Part shown: piece by piece, positions 26,140 to 35,418 of the stretch
Layout: each line of letters starts with the position of its first letter
How positions within the stretch are numbered: the first letter of the stretch is position 1
Source: a virus
DNA: 37,982 bases
Virus record (IMG/VR): IMGVR_UViG_3300019755_000004
Coordinates: 1 to 37,982 of that record
Direction: 5' to 3' (one strand)
Notes under the pieces: model-generated
Database searches by the model: none
Told to the model about the DNA's origin: nothing
Seen by the model: the letters and a program-made list of their open reading frames with translations, nothing else
Position numbers and translations under genes: made by a program

Positions 26140-27876
26140 ATGAAATTAAGAGATTTAATAGTCAAACTAAAGACTAACAACGCTGAATATAACAAGGGTT
26201 TATGGGATGCTGAAAAGCGTACTAACAAGTTCGGAGGCTCTATAAAGAAAATAGGCGGTCTTATCGCAGGTGCTTTTGCTGTTAGTAAGCTGGTTGAGTT
26301 CTCAAAAGAGTTATTTAATTTAGGTAGTCAAGCCGAGGGGGTACGAGCTGCATTCAAGAAAATAGGAGGTGATGCTATACTCGGTGATTTAAAGAATGCT
26401 GTTAAAGGTACTGTAAGTGAATTGGATTTAATGAAACAGGCAGTGCAGGCTAATAACTTCGACATACCCTTATCACAACTCGCTACCTTGTTTGAGTTTG
26501 CTAGACGTAGAGCAAAGGCAACAGGTGAAAGCGTTGAGTATCTTACTCAATCCCTAGTGTTAGGTCTTGGCCGTCGTTCTATAATGATATTAGACAACTT
26601 AGGTATTTCAAGTTCTCAATTAGCTGATAAATTAGATGGTGTAGGAGTTAGAGCGTCTAGTGTAGGACAAATTACAAAGGCAGTTGGAGAGATAGCAGAC
26701 GAAGCTATGAGCGACATGGCAGAGGATACGGACACTGCAGCAGAAAGTGCAGAAAATCTATCATCGTCATTAGGCAATGTAAAAGAGGCTTTAGGGGGTT
26801 TAATTATAGAAAGTGCAAAAGGGTTTGGGGTAAAAACATTAGCTGAAGAAATGGATGATTTAGCTAATGTAATGAATAATAAGAATATCCCATTATGGCA
26901 AAGGTGGTTATCTTTATTAGATAGCGGAGGAGCACTTGCTCGACAAGCTATTCAAATAACTAAAGCGCAAAATACTATTGATACATTAAGAGCGCAAACA
27001 AGATTGAAACTTATTGAGTCACTAGATTTAGAAAGCAAGAGTTTAGACGAATTGCATCAGATGCTGAAAGAAACAAAAGCAATTCAGGACCCAATAGCGC
27101 AATCTTATAAAAACACGCTAATACCAGCTATACAAAGTGCCATACTTCATTATAGGGCAGAGAGAAAAGAATTAGAGAAAATTAACCAAATAAAATACTC
27201 TAAGAAATTTTTATACCCTGAGACAAAAACTAAAAAGCCTGGAGAGGGAGCTGTAATACCTAATATGCCTAGTGCATTAACTAGAGAAGATACCGCATAC
27301 CTAGATGTGCTTACTGAGCAGGAAGAAAGGACACAAGAGTTTGTAGACAAGATGGGAGACTTGGCAGAGGATTTTAAAAATTCTGCCGTTGCAGGTTTTT
27401 CGGATGGTATGCAAACATTAACCGATTCTATTATAAGCGGTCAAGATATTGATGCGGGTGCAGTAGTTGCAGCTTTATTAACTCCATTAGCTGATATGGC
27501 TATACGTACAGGTGAGGTTGCAGTTGCTACGGGTATAGGAGTAGAGGCTATTAAGGCATCATTAGAAAGTCTAAGCGGTATAGGTGCTATTGCGGCAGGT
27601 GTCGCACTTATCGCAGTTGGTACGGCAGCAAAAAGCGCATTAAAGGCAGCTGCAAAAGGTAGTACAACAAGCGGTGGCACTTCTTCAAGAAATCAAGGTA
27701 GCGGATTACAAGCACAACCCGTTACAGGTGGTTCTTCTATTATTCAAGGCGGAGAGGCGGCAGCAGGGCTAACAGGCGGCGGTAGTGAATTAAAGATTAC
27801 AGGTAAGCTAGTAGCTGAAAGAGGTACATTAACGGCAGTACTAGAAAGAGAAAACAACGAAAGAAATAGTTTTTAA
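26140..27876 (+). CDS. Tape measure protein
   Basis: A 578-residue protein, largely helical. The N-terminus KTNNAEYNKGLWDAEKRTNK followed by a hydrophobic Gly/Ala segment (GGLIAGAFAVSKLVEFS) is the usual tape-measure opening. A second hydrophobic Ala/Gly stretch lies near 480-515 (LSGIGAIAAGVALIAVGTAA). Gly/Ser-rich linker near the end. At about 1.5 Å per residue it would set a tail of roughly 85 nm. It fixes tail length and probably enters the membrane at ejection. Confidence 0.92.
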   Translation: MKLRDLIVKLKTNNAEYNKGLWDAEKRTNKFGGSIKKIGGLIAGAFAVSKLVEFSKELFNLGSQAEGVRAAFKKIGGDAILGDLKNAVKGTVSELDLMKQAVQANNFDIPLSQLATLFEFARRRAKATGESVEYLTQSLVLGLGRRSIMILDNLGISSSQLADKLDGVGVRASSVGQITKAVGEIADEAMSDMAEDTDTAAESAENLSSSLGNVKEALGGLIIESAKGFGVKTLAEEMDDLANVMNNKNIPLWQRWLSLLDSGGALARQAIQITKAQNTIDTLRAQTRLKLIESLDLESKSLDELHQMLKETKAIQDPIAQSYKNTLIPAIQSAILHYRAERKELEKINQIKYSKKFLYPETKTKKPGEGAVIPNMPSALTREDTAYLDVLTEQEERTQEFVDKMGDLAEDFKNSAVAGFSDGMQTLTDSIISGQDIDAGAVVAALLTPLADMAIRTGEVAVATGIGVEAIKASLESLSGIGAIAAGVALIAVGTAAKSALKAAAKGSTTSGGTSSRNQGSGLQAQPVTGGSSIIQGGEAAAGLTGGGSELKITGKLVAERGTLTAVLERENNERNSF

Positions 27877-27877
27877 C

Positions 27878-30256
27878 ATGAGATATAAATTAGAATTTAC
27901 AGACGTTCAACAAGGTAAATATGAAGTAAGGATATTTAACAACAATCTAGGCAACTGGAAAGAGTTAGTTCCTGATGTTACACCCTTATCCATACGTTCA
28001 ACTAAAGGAGAGTTGATAAATCCTATTCTTGGTACAGGTGTAGAGATTGGTATTATGGTTAAAGATTATGATACTATCCCACAATCTGAATATGAGTCAA
28101 TCTTCACCTCACCACCTCAGACATGGAAAACAGAAGTATTAAGGGGTGATTATGGGGATAATATTGATATTATCGACCCTAACGGAACTGATTATTATTT
28201 CAAGAATCAACACCCTTTTAAAGTAGGTGATGTTTTGAGTGGTAATAATTATACTCTTAATGTTACATATATCGGTCAATCTTTAGCGCATCCAGGTTAT
28301 AGTTATATCAGAGCAAATAAAACAGGTACAGGAATACCTGCCGTAGGTGATAGCTTAAAGGCAAATGTTAAAACTATTTTTACAGGTTATGTCGACACTG
28401 AACTATACAACGAGGTATATGTACACCCTCCTTATCCTATCTTACTAACTGCTAGTGATGGATTAAAGAGGTTAAAAGATTATACACCTGAGTTAGAAAC
28501 ATTTGAAAAGGTAAGTGATATAGTTACTAAGTGTCTGTTGAAAACAGGCTTAGACTTGCCAATATGGTGTATGAATACGCTTACTTCTGAAGATGCTAGT
28601 GTAGTTAGTGGCACTGCAACAACAATAGGCGGACTACTTGCCTTGCAAGATAAAAGTATATTTTCTTTGGCTCAGTGTTCTAGTAGTGCATTTAAAAAAC
28701 CTGATGCCTTAAGTATTCTAGAGGGTGTGTTAAAGTCGTTTAATTGTAAGATATACCAACGCGGAGGTGAGTGGCATATTGACAGAATTGGCGATCTTTA
28801 CAGTAGAGGGTATGATGTTAAAGAAATTTGCCTAAATAAAACCTTAGCACCTAAAATAAGACTATTGACACCTAATATCGTGGGTGATGTATTCATAGGT
28901 AGAGGACAAGGATTAGAGGTTAATTCACCATATGGAAAACAAAGTATTGTAGGTGAAGATAGAAAAAAAGAAAACTTATTACCAATTACAGATGATTTTA
29001 CAGATATGTTGATTCCTGTTACGCATACTGATAATATGGATGTTGGTAAATGGTATATAGATAGTTATGATTCACCTTATTTTAATGCAGAAGTAATTGT
29101 TGATGAACCTGATTTTAAAGATAAAGCAGTAAAAGTAATACCATTAGAACCAAGTGCATATTATTTGGAATTGAGTAAATTTAGTATTGGGACAAAGAAT
29201 TTTATAAGTCTTCCATTCTTTAAAAGAGGTTATAAATCAGATGTAATAGAAATATCTTATAATATAAAATTAGATATGGTGGATTATAATGCTTTTTTTA
29301 ATAAAGCAGGAGATCATCCTATTTATGTTGTTATACCATTATTTATTTCATTTGGTAATAGTTCTACATCTTGGTTAAGTAGTAAATATGATACAGGACA
29401 TAGTTTAGAGAATTTTAAAGGAACAGAGATAGGACCAAGGCCATCAGAAGCTAATAAAGTATTTGTATATAGGAGAATACAGATTAATAGAGATAATATA
29501 AAAGATGTATTATCTGATACTATAAAGATTGCAATAAGTGATACTGCATCTGATAAAAGTGATGAATTTGGAGATATAAAAATAATTAATTCATTGCCTG
29601 AAGGATTACAGATGTCAGTAGGTTTTAGTAATTGTTTTTTTAATAATCCAGATGGAGAATCACCATATCCAAAATATTTTGCAATGGTTTCTAATGAAAT
29701 AAATAATTATGAAATAGGTAATTTTTCAATGGATATAAAAGAAAGAAGCACTTATAATAATACATATACTGGAGTATTAGAACAAAATTATTTAAGAGAA
29801 GCAGATAAATTAGAAATTGATTTATGGAATCCAGTAAGAATAGGAACAAGCAAAGAGATAAGAGGGTTGGTAAGTTCTACGAGTAGATGGGTTAATCTTA
29901 ATAAATCTAGCAATATTTATAATGCTAATTCAACTATATTAGACGAATACAGTGGTCTAGGCCTTTGGTACACTTTAAAAGAATTGCACGATAATAATTA
30001 TTCAACTACTGACTTAGGGCATAGGTTACCTGTTGTATTGCTTAATTCTTGGTTTAATCTATTTTCGAGCAATCAAGACATCATAACGGGTGTGCTTAAG
30101 ACAAATAATTTACTTAACTTTGATAAAGCTTATAACATTGTAGGTCGACCAAATAAGCAATTTATGATGATTACGAGGAATTTTAATTGCCAAAGATGCC
30201 AACAAAAAGCAACGTTTCACGAAATAAAAGAAGAGGAGATACAAGTAAATGAGTAA
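27878..30256 (+). CDS. Tail-tip / baseplate hub protein with an inserted domain
   Basis: A 792-residue protein after the tape measure. The first 200 residues follow the pattern of baseplate hub/distal-tail proteins: KTEVLRG ... TIFTGYVDTELYNEV, then PYPILLTASDGLKRLKDYTP and FNCKIYQRGGEWHIDRIGDL. A module of about 60 residues (98-160, with HPFKVGD and AHPGYSYIRANKTG) is inserted between the two strands of that first domain and recurs in the fibre protein downstream. Residues about 365-660 have lower-GC DNA and look like an exchanged carbohydrate-binding-type domain. The C-terminus (NRNFNCQRCQQKATFHEIKE region) has a Cys pair. Confidence 0.78.
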   Translation: MRYKLEFTDVQQGKYEVRIFNNNLGNWKELVPDVTPLSIRSTKGELINPILGTGVEIGIMVKDYDTIPQSEYESIFTSPPQTWKTEVLRGDYGDNIDIIDPNGTDYYFKNQHPFKVGDVLSGNNYTLNVTYIGQSLAHPGYSYIRANKTGTGIPAVGDSLKANVKTIFTGYVDTELYNEVYVHPPYPILLTASDGLKRLKDYTPELETFEKVSDIVTKCLLKTGLDLPIWCMNTLTSEDASVVSGTATTIGGLLALQDKSIFSLAQCSSSAFKKPDALSILEGVLKSFNCKIYQRGGEWHIDRIGDLYSRGYDVKEICLNKTLAPKIRLLTPNIVGDVFIGRGQGLEVNSPYGKQSIVGEDRKKENLLPITDDFTDMLIPVTHTDNMDVGKWYIDSYDSPYFNAEVIVDEPDFKDKAVKVIPLEPSAYYLELSKFSIGTKNFISLPFFKRGYKSDVIEISYNIKLDMVDYNAFFNKAGDHPIYVVIPLFISFGNSSTSWLSSKYDTGHSLENFKGTEIGPRPSEANKVFVYRRIQINRDNIKDVLSDTIKIAISDTASDKSDEFGDIKIINSLPEGLQMSVGFSNCFFNNPDGESPYPKYFAMVSNEINNYEIGNFSMDIKERSTYNNTYTGVLEQNYLREADKLEIDLWNPVRIGTSKEIRGLVSSTSRWVNLNKSSNIYNANSTILDEYSGLGLWYTLKELHDNNYSTTDLGHRLPVVLLNSWFNLFSSNQDIITGVLKTNNLLNFDKAYNIVGRPNKQFMMITRNFNCQRCQQKATFHEIKEEEIQVNE

Positions 30257-32960
30257 AATCTTAAATATAATAGAAAGTTACACAAGTGCGGCAGATATAG
30301 CAAGAGGAATAACAAGAGCGACACCAGTAGTAGTTGCTCCTACTCCTATTTCTCCTCAAGATTTAACGAAAGTATTATTAAAAATAGGAACAACAGATAT
30401 AGTAGGAACTCAAGGATTTGACTTATCAAATCCGTTTGACTTATTCAACCTAGATAACGTAAGCGGTATTATCACACTATTTAATATTGATAGTGATAAT
30501 ATGAGATATAGCGTTACTGACGGTTTTACGTTCTCTAAATCACCATACATATATGAGAGCATTTCCGAACAAAGATATGCAAGGAAAGATACTGAAAATA
30601 CCTTTACACAAAATCAAACATTCTTAGGTAATGTAGATGTGTTAGGTGACTTTAATGTACGTAATACTGTTGATTTATCTATATCTGATAATATTATAGA
30701 CCTTAACAAAGGCGAGAACGGCTCAGGAGTTACGACAGGATATGCAGGTATTCAAATAGATAGAGGTAGTCTATCGTCTAAAGGCCTTATATTTGATGAA
30801 TCCGACGATAAAATTAAGTTCGGAAACTTCGACACTAGACAGGGTAATATAGTCACTGTACAGTCTGACGGCTTTATTATTGACGGTTTAGATACTAGCG
30901 AGAATCTTACAGGCAAGGAAGTTAAAATATTTACCGCCGACGAAATTGCTAGAATATTCGTAGTTAGCGGATGGAATAATGTAACTAAAAAACTAACAGT
31001 AACAGGAAGTACGTCAGGAATAGATAACACATGGAAATGGAGGTTATTAATTACTAAAGACATATCACCTCTTGCAATATTAGGAGATTCTTTAACTGTT
31101 GATAATGGTGTAGTTTGGGATGGTACTAAATTAGTTGATGCTGGCTATAAATGGGCATTAAAAAATGGTGATGTTAATGAAAATTTTAATGTAAAAGATG
31201 CAAAATGCAATAGACTTATTGTAGGTAGTTCGGGAATCGTAGGTAGTGGCTCAGGTATATTTAATCTTGCTGAAGATGGGGAATATTGGAAATATAAAGG
31301 GGAGGATTTTTACTTAAACAAAAATGATTCTATAATTGCCAGAACTAATGGGAAATTAAATGCTTTGTCATTTGAAAGCATTAATTATCAAAGCGGCCTA
31401 ATAGGGCAAGGATTCTCTTTTGCTGAAAATTCAGAATGCAATAATCTTTTTATAAGAGAAATGTTTACCGTTAATACATTTGTGAATAATAAAATAAATA
31501 TTACTAACGGCGATATGATAGTGAGCGATAGCGATACTATTGATTTAATAGACCCTACTACATTTTATTTTAAAGACGAGCATCCATTTTCTATTGGCGA
31601 TAAATTAAGATGCCAGCAATTTAACGGAACAACTCTAAATGTTTATTTTCTTAATGTTACTGCCATAGGACACTCTGTTGCTCATCCTGGATATAGCTAT
31701 ATAAAAGCAACAAAAACAGGTTCAGGAACACCTGTTGTAGGTGATTTATTAGCGCGTTGGAATGGTGGTTTATTATATCTTAACTCTTCAGATGATGTTA
31801 ATGGTGCTTATTTAGATGTTTTATTAGATGGTATTGCAAAGGTAAGGTTAGGTAATTTAATTGGTATTAATGATGCTGAATTAGGACAATTAAGCGGTTA
31901 TGGACTTTATGGCGATAACGTTTTTCTTAAAGGTAAGATGTTATTATCTAGTGGTTCTAGCATTGATTTTGCAGACCTTAGAAATACAGGCAATACATTT
32001 ACGCATATAGACGCAAACGGAATCTACACAGGAAGTTTAACAGCGCAACAAGTTAATGCAGTTGATATTAATGCAGATAGCATTAAGTCGGGTAGCATTA
32101 ACGCTATTGACATTACTGGTTCTACTATAACAGGAGGTTCATTAATTGGTGCTACTATTTCAACTACAAGTGGTAAATTTAGTGTTGATGATAATGGTAT
32201 TTTATCAGCTACTGATGGTAATTTTAATGGTACTATTACTTCTACTAACGGTACTATTGGAGGATTTTCTTTAGATGATAATGAAATAAAATCTACTAAT
32301 ATTAATCTTAATTCTAGTACAGGGTTTATATCATTTTATGGGTTTAATCAAGGTATTAAATTTGGTAGTGATGCAAACAATATTACTGGTGGGTTATACT
32401 CTAGTAGTTTTGGAGCTGGTTCTATATTTATGCAATCAGATAATATCTTAGATTTACAAGGAGGAGAAAGAAGTGCTAGCGCAACATTTACTCGTATAGC
32501 TCTTGACTCAGATAAAATTAGCTTTAAATATAAAGATACTGAAAAACTTAGAATTACAGAAGATGAGAGTTGGTTTACTGGTGGAAATGTTAAAATTTCA
32601 TATGATTGCGAAATTGGTGGAAAATTAAAAGTAGATACAGTTTCAAAAAAAGTAATCTCTTATAGTTCTGGTACAATTCTAAATTCTAATGTTAGTACTC
32701 ATATTTTAAGAACTAGCCTTGATAATCAAATATTTTATTTACCATTAATTTCAGAAACAGAAGATGGTACTGAAATAACAATAGTAAATGCTAATTATTA
32801 TAATAGTGATATTTATGCTTCAACCGCTTCTCCAATTAATAGTGGAGATTCAGGTACAAAGCAAACTTCTGGTAAATGGATAGATTTAGACCAAAGAAGA
32901 AGTTGGGCAAGATTTGTTAAATATATTGACAGATGGTATCATACAGGATATAATAATTAA
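30249..32960 (+). CDS. Tail fibre / receptor-binding protein, 903 residues
   Basis: It overlaps the tail-tip gene by 8 nt. An N-terminal anchor (about 1-110) is followed by YARKDTENTFTQNQTFLGNV, typical of fibre shafts, then repeated beta segments. Around 428-500 it carries the HPF-x-x-GD / AHPGYSYI module also present in the tail tip. Residues about 590-700 have the GSINAIDITGSTITGGSLIG and GTIGGFSLDDNEIKS patterns seen in fibre and peptidase-associated proteins. The last third (after about 700) is more AT-rich and ends SWARFVKYIDRWYHTGY, a likely receptor-binding head domain. Confidence 0.8.
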   Translation: MSKILNIIESYTSAADIARGITRATPVVVAPTPISPQDLTKVLLKIGTTDIVGTQGFDLSNPFDLFNLDNVSGIITLFNIDSDNMRYSVTDGFTFSKSPYIYESISEQRYARKDTENTFTQNQTFLGNVDVLGDFNVRNTVDLSISDNIIDLNKGENGSGVTTGYAGIQIDRGSLSSKGLIFDESDDKIKFGNFDTRQGNIVTVQSDGFIIDGLDTSENLTGKEVKIFTADEIARIFVVSGWNNVTKKLTVTGSTSGIDNTWKWRLLITKDISPLAILGDSLTVDNGVVWDGTKLVDAGYKWALKNGDVNENFNVKDAKCNRLIVGSSGIVGSGSGIFNLAEDGEYWKYKGEDFYLNKNDSIIARTNGKLNALSFESINYQSGLIGQGFSFAENSECNNLFIREMFTVNTFVNNKINITNGDMIVSDSDTIDLIDPTTFYFKDEHPFSIGDKLRCQQFNGTTLNVYFLNVTAIGHSVAHPGYSYIKATKTGSGTPVVGDLLARWNGGLLYLNSSDDVNGAYLDVLLDGIAKVRLGNLIGINDAELGQLSGYGLYGDNVFLKGKMLLSSGSSIDFADLRNTGNTFTHIDANGIYTGSLTAQQVNAVDINADSIKSGSINAIDITGSTITGGSLIGATISTTSGKFSVDDNGILSATDGNFNGTITSTNGTIGGFSLDDNEIKSTNINLNSSTGFISFYGFNQGIKFGSDANNITGGLYSSSFGAGSIFMQSDNILDLQGGERSASATFTRIALDSDKISFKYKDTEKLRITEDESWFTGGNVKISYDCEIGGKLKVDTVSKKVISYSSGTILNSNVSTHILRTSLDNQIFYLPLISETEDGTEITIVNANYYNSDIYASTASPINSGDSGTKQTSGKWIDLDQRRSWARFVKYIDRWYHTGYNN

Positions 32961-32965
32961 AACTA

Positions 32966-32995
32966 AGAAGGGAGGTAGAAATACTTCCCTTCTAT
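32966..32995 (+). terminator. Hairpin terminator after the tail fibre gene
   Basis: A 12-bp stem AGAAGGGAGGTA/TACTTCCCTTCT (one G-U pair) with a GAAA tetraloop. The following T-run is weak (ATTATTA), so termination may be partial. Confidence 0.65.
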
Positions 32996-33062
32996 TATTA
33001 GTAATATCTTTTTCATATAGCAATTTTAATGTATTTTGTTCAATAAATAGCAATTTGTATAT

Positions 33063-33090
33063 ATGTTCTACAACATATTTTGTATATTTG
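33063..33090 (+). promoter_or_regulatory. Rightward promoter with palindrome in the spacer (site I)
   Basis: Palindrome ATGTTCTACAACAT (33063-33076) and -7 TATATTTG (33083-33090). Centre to -7 end is 20.5 bp, so the palindrome lies between -33 and -7, a repressing position. On the minus strand a weak -7-like TAAAATTG (33021-33028) would be 48.5 bp from the centre, but it faces no leftward gene. Confidence 0.55.
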
Positions 33091-33114
33091 ACTTATAAAA
33101 CAAATATTTATAGC

Positions 33115-33546
33115 ATGAAAAAAGAATTAACAAACGTTGAGATTTTCGAGGTAACACAAGTTATTAACATGTGTATTAACCAAAATAGGGATAATTTTCG
33201 TTGGAATTATTGCCTGCAAAAAAACATTAAGACAGTAAGCGGAATAGTCAAAGACATTCAAGCATCTTTGCCAAAAGCACCTGAGGCACCTGTTAAGCCT
33301 GAGCCGTTTGAAATGTCAACAGAAGAGGGAGCAAAAGCTAAACACGACGAATTGATGAAAGTTTATGAGGTCGAGTTAAAAGCTTTCAAAGAATCGGAAG
33401 AGAAGAAACAATATGACGAGAAAATCAAAGAAATCGAGCAAATAAAACAAGAGGTAGATTTCTATGAGATAGATATTGAGAATGTTCCCGAAAACGCGAA
33501 CTCTCAAGAAACGAGTTTATTTATTAATTATTTAACTAAAAATTAA
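33115..33546 (+). CDS. Hypothetical helical protein, 143 residues
   Basis: The ATG at 33115 (MKKELTNVEIFEVTQVINM) is chosen because the promoter lies at 33083-33090; a longer in-frame extension runs through that promoter. The first 60 residues look globular with a Cys pair in helices; a Pro/Glu linker (PKAPEAPVKPEP) precedes a long charged coiled coil (VELKAFKESEEKKQYDEKIK). No family is recognised. It stands between fibre and lysis genes. Confidence 0.58.
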   Translation: MKKELTNVEIFEVTQVINMCINQNRDNFRWNYCLQKNIKTVSGIVKDIQASLPKAPEAPVKPEPFEMSTEEGAKAKHDELMKVYEVELKAFKESEEKKQYDEKIKEIEQIKQEVDFYEIDIENVPENANSQETSLFINYLTKN

Positions 33547-33550
33547 AGTT

Positions 33551-33667
33551 ATGCCAGTAATTCCACCAGCACCAGTACCTTACAATGAAGAAGAAAAACC
33601 AAATCCAAAGCCAAGCGCAAATGAAAATGGAGGTAATGAAACACAGCCAGATGGCGACGGTAACTAA
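33551..33667 (+). CDS. Proline-rich small protein, 38 residues
   Basis: Reads MPVIPPAPVPYNEEEKPNPK and ends PDGDGN: a disordered, proline- and acid-rich peptide. It starts 5 nt after the previous stop and is followed by the membrane-protein gene. Start context and position support translation; function is unknown. Confidence 0.45.
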   Translation: MPVIPPAPVPYNEEEKPNPKPSANENGGNETQPDGDGN

Positions 33668-33681
33668 AAAGTAGATAATCT

Positions 33682-34071
33682 ATGAAAAGATATTTACTAA
33701 AAAAATTCAAAGTATCCATACTTATCGTATGGGTGCTTTATTTAGCAATTTGCATATTGTTTCATTTGGCAGGATCGTCAAAGCTACCTATTTGGCATTG
33801 CGTATATTTCGCCAACGATAATCTATTAATTGTTTCTTTATGTGTTTATTTAAGTAGATATATATATAATCACATAGCAGCAGTAATGCTAATATCGTTA
33901 ATGATTTACAAGATTACACAAACATTATTAATAATATTAAGCACTATATATTACACTACTTATATGGATTATTTTCAGTTTTTGAATAATCCTATTATTT
34001 CAATATGTTTGAGTATAGTGCTATCTTGTTCAATTTATTTAGCATTCGAGATATGGCAGAAAAGGAAATAG
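33682..34071 (+). CDS. Multi-span membrane protein, holin candidate
   Basis: A 129-residue protein with about four hydrophobic segments (about 11-31, 45-60, 65-88, 103-122) and a basic N-terminus (MKRYLLKKFK) and C-terminus (EIWQKRK). Position directly before the spanin-like and M15 peptidase genes makes a holin or other lysis membrane protein plausible. No holin family motif can be confirmed by eye. AT-rich codon use. Confidence 0.55.
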   Translation: MKRYLLKKFKVSILIVWVLYLAICILFHLAGSSKLPIWHCVYFANDNLLIVSLCVYLSRYIYNHIAAVMLISLMIYKITQTLLIILSTIYYTTYMDYFQFLNNPIISICLSIVLSCSIYLAFEIWQKRK

Positions 34072-34322
34072 AAAAAAAAGAAGTAGTAGTAAAATATGTG
34101 CAACCTAAAAATATTTTACTTACAATTGCTTTTGGAGTTGCAACATTCTTTTTAATAAGATTTGTAAATTCTACAGATGCAATGACTTCGGCCACTAATA
34201 GTCTTTCTAATTCAGTAAACAAATTAGAAGTACTAATAAACGACTATCCAACCATTAAAGAAAAGGTTCATAAAAACGAAACGGACATTAAAGTTCTTCA
34301 GACAAAAATAAGTCATAATTAA
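34053..34322 (+). CDS. Membrane-anchored coiled-coil protein (spanin/holin-like), 89 residues
   Basis: The ATG at 34053 is chosen (MAEKEIEKKEVVVKYVQPKN), overlapping the upstream gene by 19 nt. One transmembrane segment (about 20-39, NILLTIAFGVATFFLIRFV) is followed by a heptad-like helix (SATNSLSNSVNKLEVLINDY). The layout (short cytoplasmic tail, one span, periplasmic coiled coil) is that of inner-membrane spanin subunits, or of small holin-associated proteins. The stop overlaps the ATG of the endolysin. Confidence 0.6.
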   Translation: MAEKEIEKKEVVVKYVQPKNILLTIAFGVATFFLIRFVNSTDAMTSATNSLSNSVNKLEVLINDYPTIKEKVHKNETDIKVLQTKISHN

Positions 34323-34744
34323 TGAAAAGTATTTTTGACAATATTAAGCATTTTAACGAGCGTGAGAATTGGGGAGATACAGAAAAACTCAATCCACTTT
34401 TATTGCTTGTTATGGATATGATCGCGGAGAAAATAAACGTTCCTGTAATTATTCACAATGGATATTCTAAAAAAGGACATTCCGAAAAATCACAACATTA
34501 TCTAGGCAATGCGTGCGACTTTCATTTTGACTCTGATGTTGAATTTTTATATCATTATACTAACCTTGTGAGCATCCTGGATACTACACGTATTGGCAAA
34601 GTTAAACTAGCTGATATAGTAGGTTTAGGAGTTTATCCACATTGGAATAATAAAGGCTTTCATCTTGATGTCAGAGGTTACAAAGCTAGATGGATGAGAG
34701 ATAAGAATAATAATTACGTTGCAATTAATACTAATGAGTTATGA
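34322..34744 (+). CDS. Endolysin, peptidase M15 family
   Basis: A 140-residue protein with the zinc-peptidase signature of M15: HNGYSKKGHSEKSQHYLGNA (S57, H59), CDFHFD (D66) and GFHLDVRG with H114 and D116. These enzymes cut peptide links in peptidoglycan. There is no signal peptide, so it needs the adjacent membrane proteins for release. The gene lies in a tightly packed lysis set (1-nt and 4-nt overlaps). Confidence 0.88.
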   Translation: MKSIFDNIKHFNERENWGDTEKLNPLLLLVMDMIAEKINVPVIIHNGYSKKGHSEKSQHYLGNACDFHFDSDVEFLYHYTNLVSILDTTRIGKVKLADIVGLGVYPHWNNKGFHLDVRGYKARWMRDKNNNYVAINTNEL

Positions 34745-34983
34745 ATATACTTGGAATACTTGGGAAGGTAGCTGGAGCAGTTTTGCCATCCCTTAATAAG
34801 CAGAAAAAGCAAAGTGAAGTAGTCGACACATTAATATCTAAGCGTGGCGAAGTAACTAGATTAGAGGTTATTCTTGCTCTTGGGTATAAATATATTCGAT
34901 TATTTGTTTACTGTTACGTTATTTGGGCAGTAATAAACGACAAAGTAAGTTGGGGGGAATTGATAAAGATTCTTGCTCAATAA
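34741..34983 (+). CDS. Small membrane protein of the lysis cluster, 80 residues
   Basis: The start overlaps the endolysin stop by 4 nt. An amphipathic N-terminus (MNILGILGKVAGAVLPSLNK), a charged middle, and one hydrophobic segment (YIRLFVYCYVIWAVIN, about 51-66). It matches the general look of small lysis-cluster proteins in Bacteroidota phages; holin or holin-partner is possible. Confidence 0.55.
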   Translation: MNILGILGKVAGAVLPSLNKQKKQSEVVDTLISKRGEVTRLEVILALGYKYIRLFVYCYVIWAVINDKVSWGELIKILAQ

Positions 34984-35032
34984 AAGATACATTTCATGTT
35001 TCTATTTTTATTAGTTTTATTTGTTAGTTAGT

Positions 35033-35068
35033 AAAAGAGCCGCTATATTAATTTATAACGGCTCTTTT
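35033..35068. terminator. Bidirectional intrinsic terminator
   Basis: A 10-bp stem AAAAGAGCCG (35033-35042) / CGGCTCTTTT (35059-35068) with inner CTAT/TATAA pairing. It separates the rightward lysis genes from the leftward operon 35074-37124. Confidence 0.85.
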
Positions 35069-35073
35069 TATGT

Positions 35074-35418
35074 TTATACTTCATAAAAGTTAATATCGGG
35101 ATATTTGGAAAGTAATAACTTTACTTTAAGCTTATATACATCTGTTTTCATGCCTTTAACATCGACTACGATAGTTTTATTTAACTTACAATCGAAGTAC
35201 TGAAAATCTGCAATGTAATGTATTTTACGGTGTGTTTTAAGCTTTCCGTTGATCTCAGCCTTAAACGAATCTTGTAACAGAAATTTAGGTTGTAATACTA
35301 TATTTTTAATCTCCTTAGCTTTCTCCAGCAATTCTAATCTTCTGTAATACCTATATTCTTTTCTAGAATCGAACGTTATCCCTTTGTAGGTTACCTTTCT
35401 TGCGTAGTATTTGCTCAT
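35074..35418 (-). CDS. DUF1064 protein, PD-(D/E)XK nuclease-like
   Basis: A 114-residue protein of the DUF1064 family. The opening KVTYKGITFDSRKEYRYYRR (E21) is the family hallmark. YIADFQYFD (D71) and VVDVKGMKT (D86, K88) make the D...(D/E)xK arrangement of small PD-(D/E)XK nucleases, so a Holliday-junction or flap endonuclease role is likely in phage replication. Its start lies 56 nt inside the preceding gene. It is the last gene before the shared terminator. Confidence 0.85.
   Translation of the reverse strand: MSKYYARKVTYKGITFDSRKEYRYYRRLELLEKAKEIKNIVLQPKFLLQDSFKAEINGKLKTHRKIHYIADFQYFDCKLNKTIVVDVKGMKTDVYKLKVKLLLSKYPDINFYEV

Noticed and set aside
27441-27680. Minus-strand Ala/Pro-rich frame in the tape-measure gene
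   Set aside because: It is opposite an Ala/Gly-rich hydrophobic segment and has the composition of a shadow frame.
13540-32000. Frequent TAAGCGGTA-like words, possible regulatory repeat
   Set aside because: Nearly all lie inside genes and encode Ser-Gly (AGC GGT); codon preference explains them.
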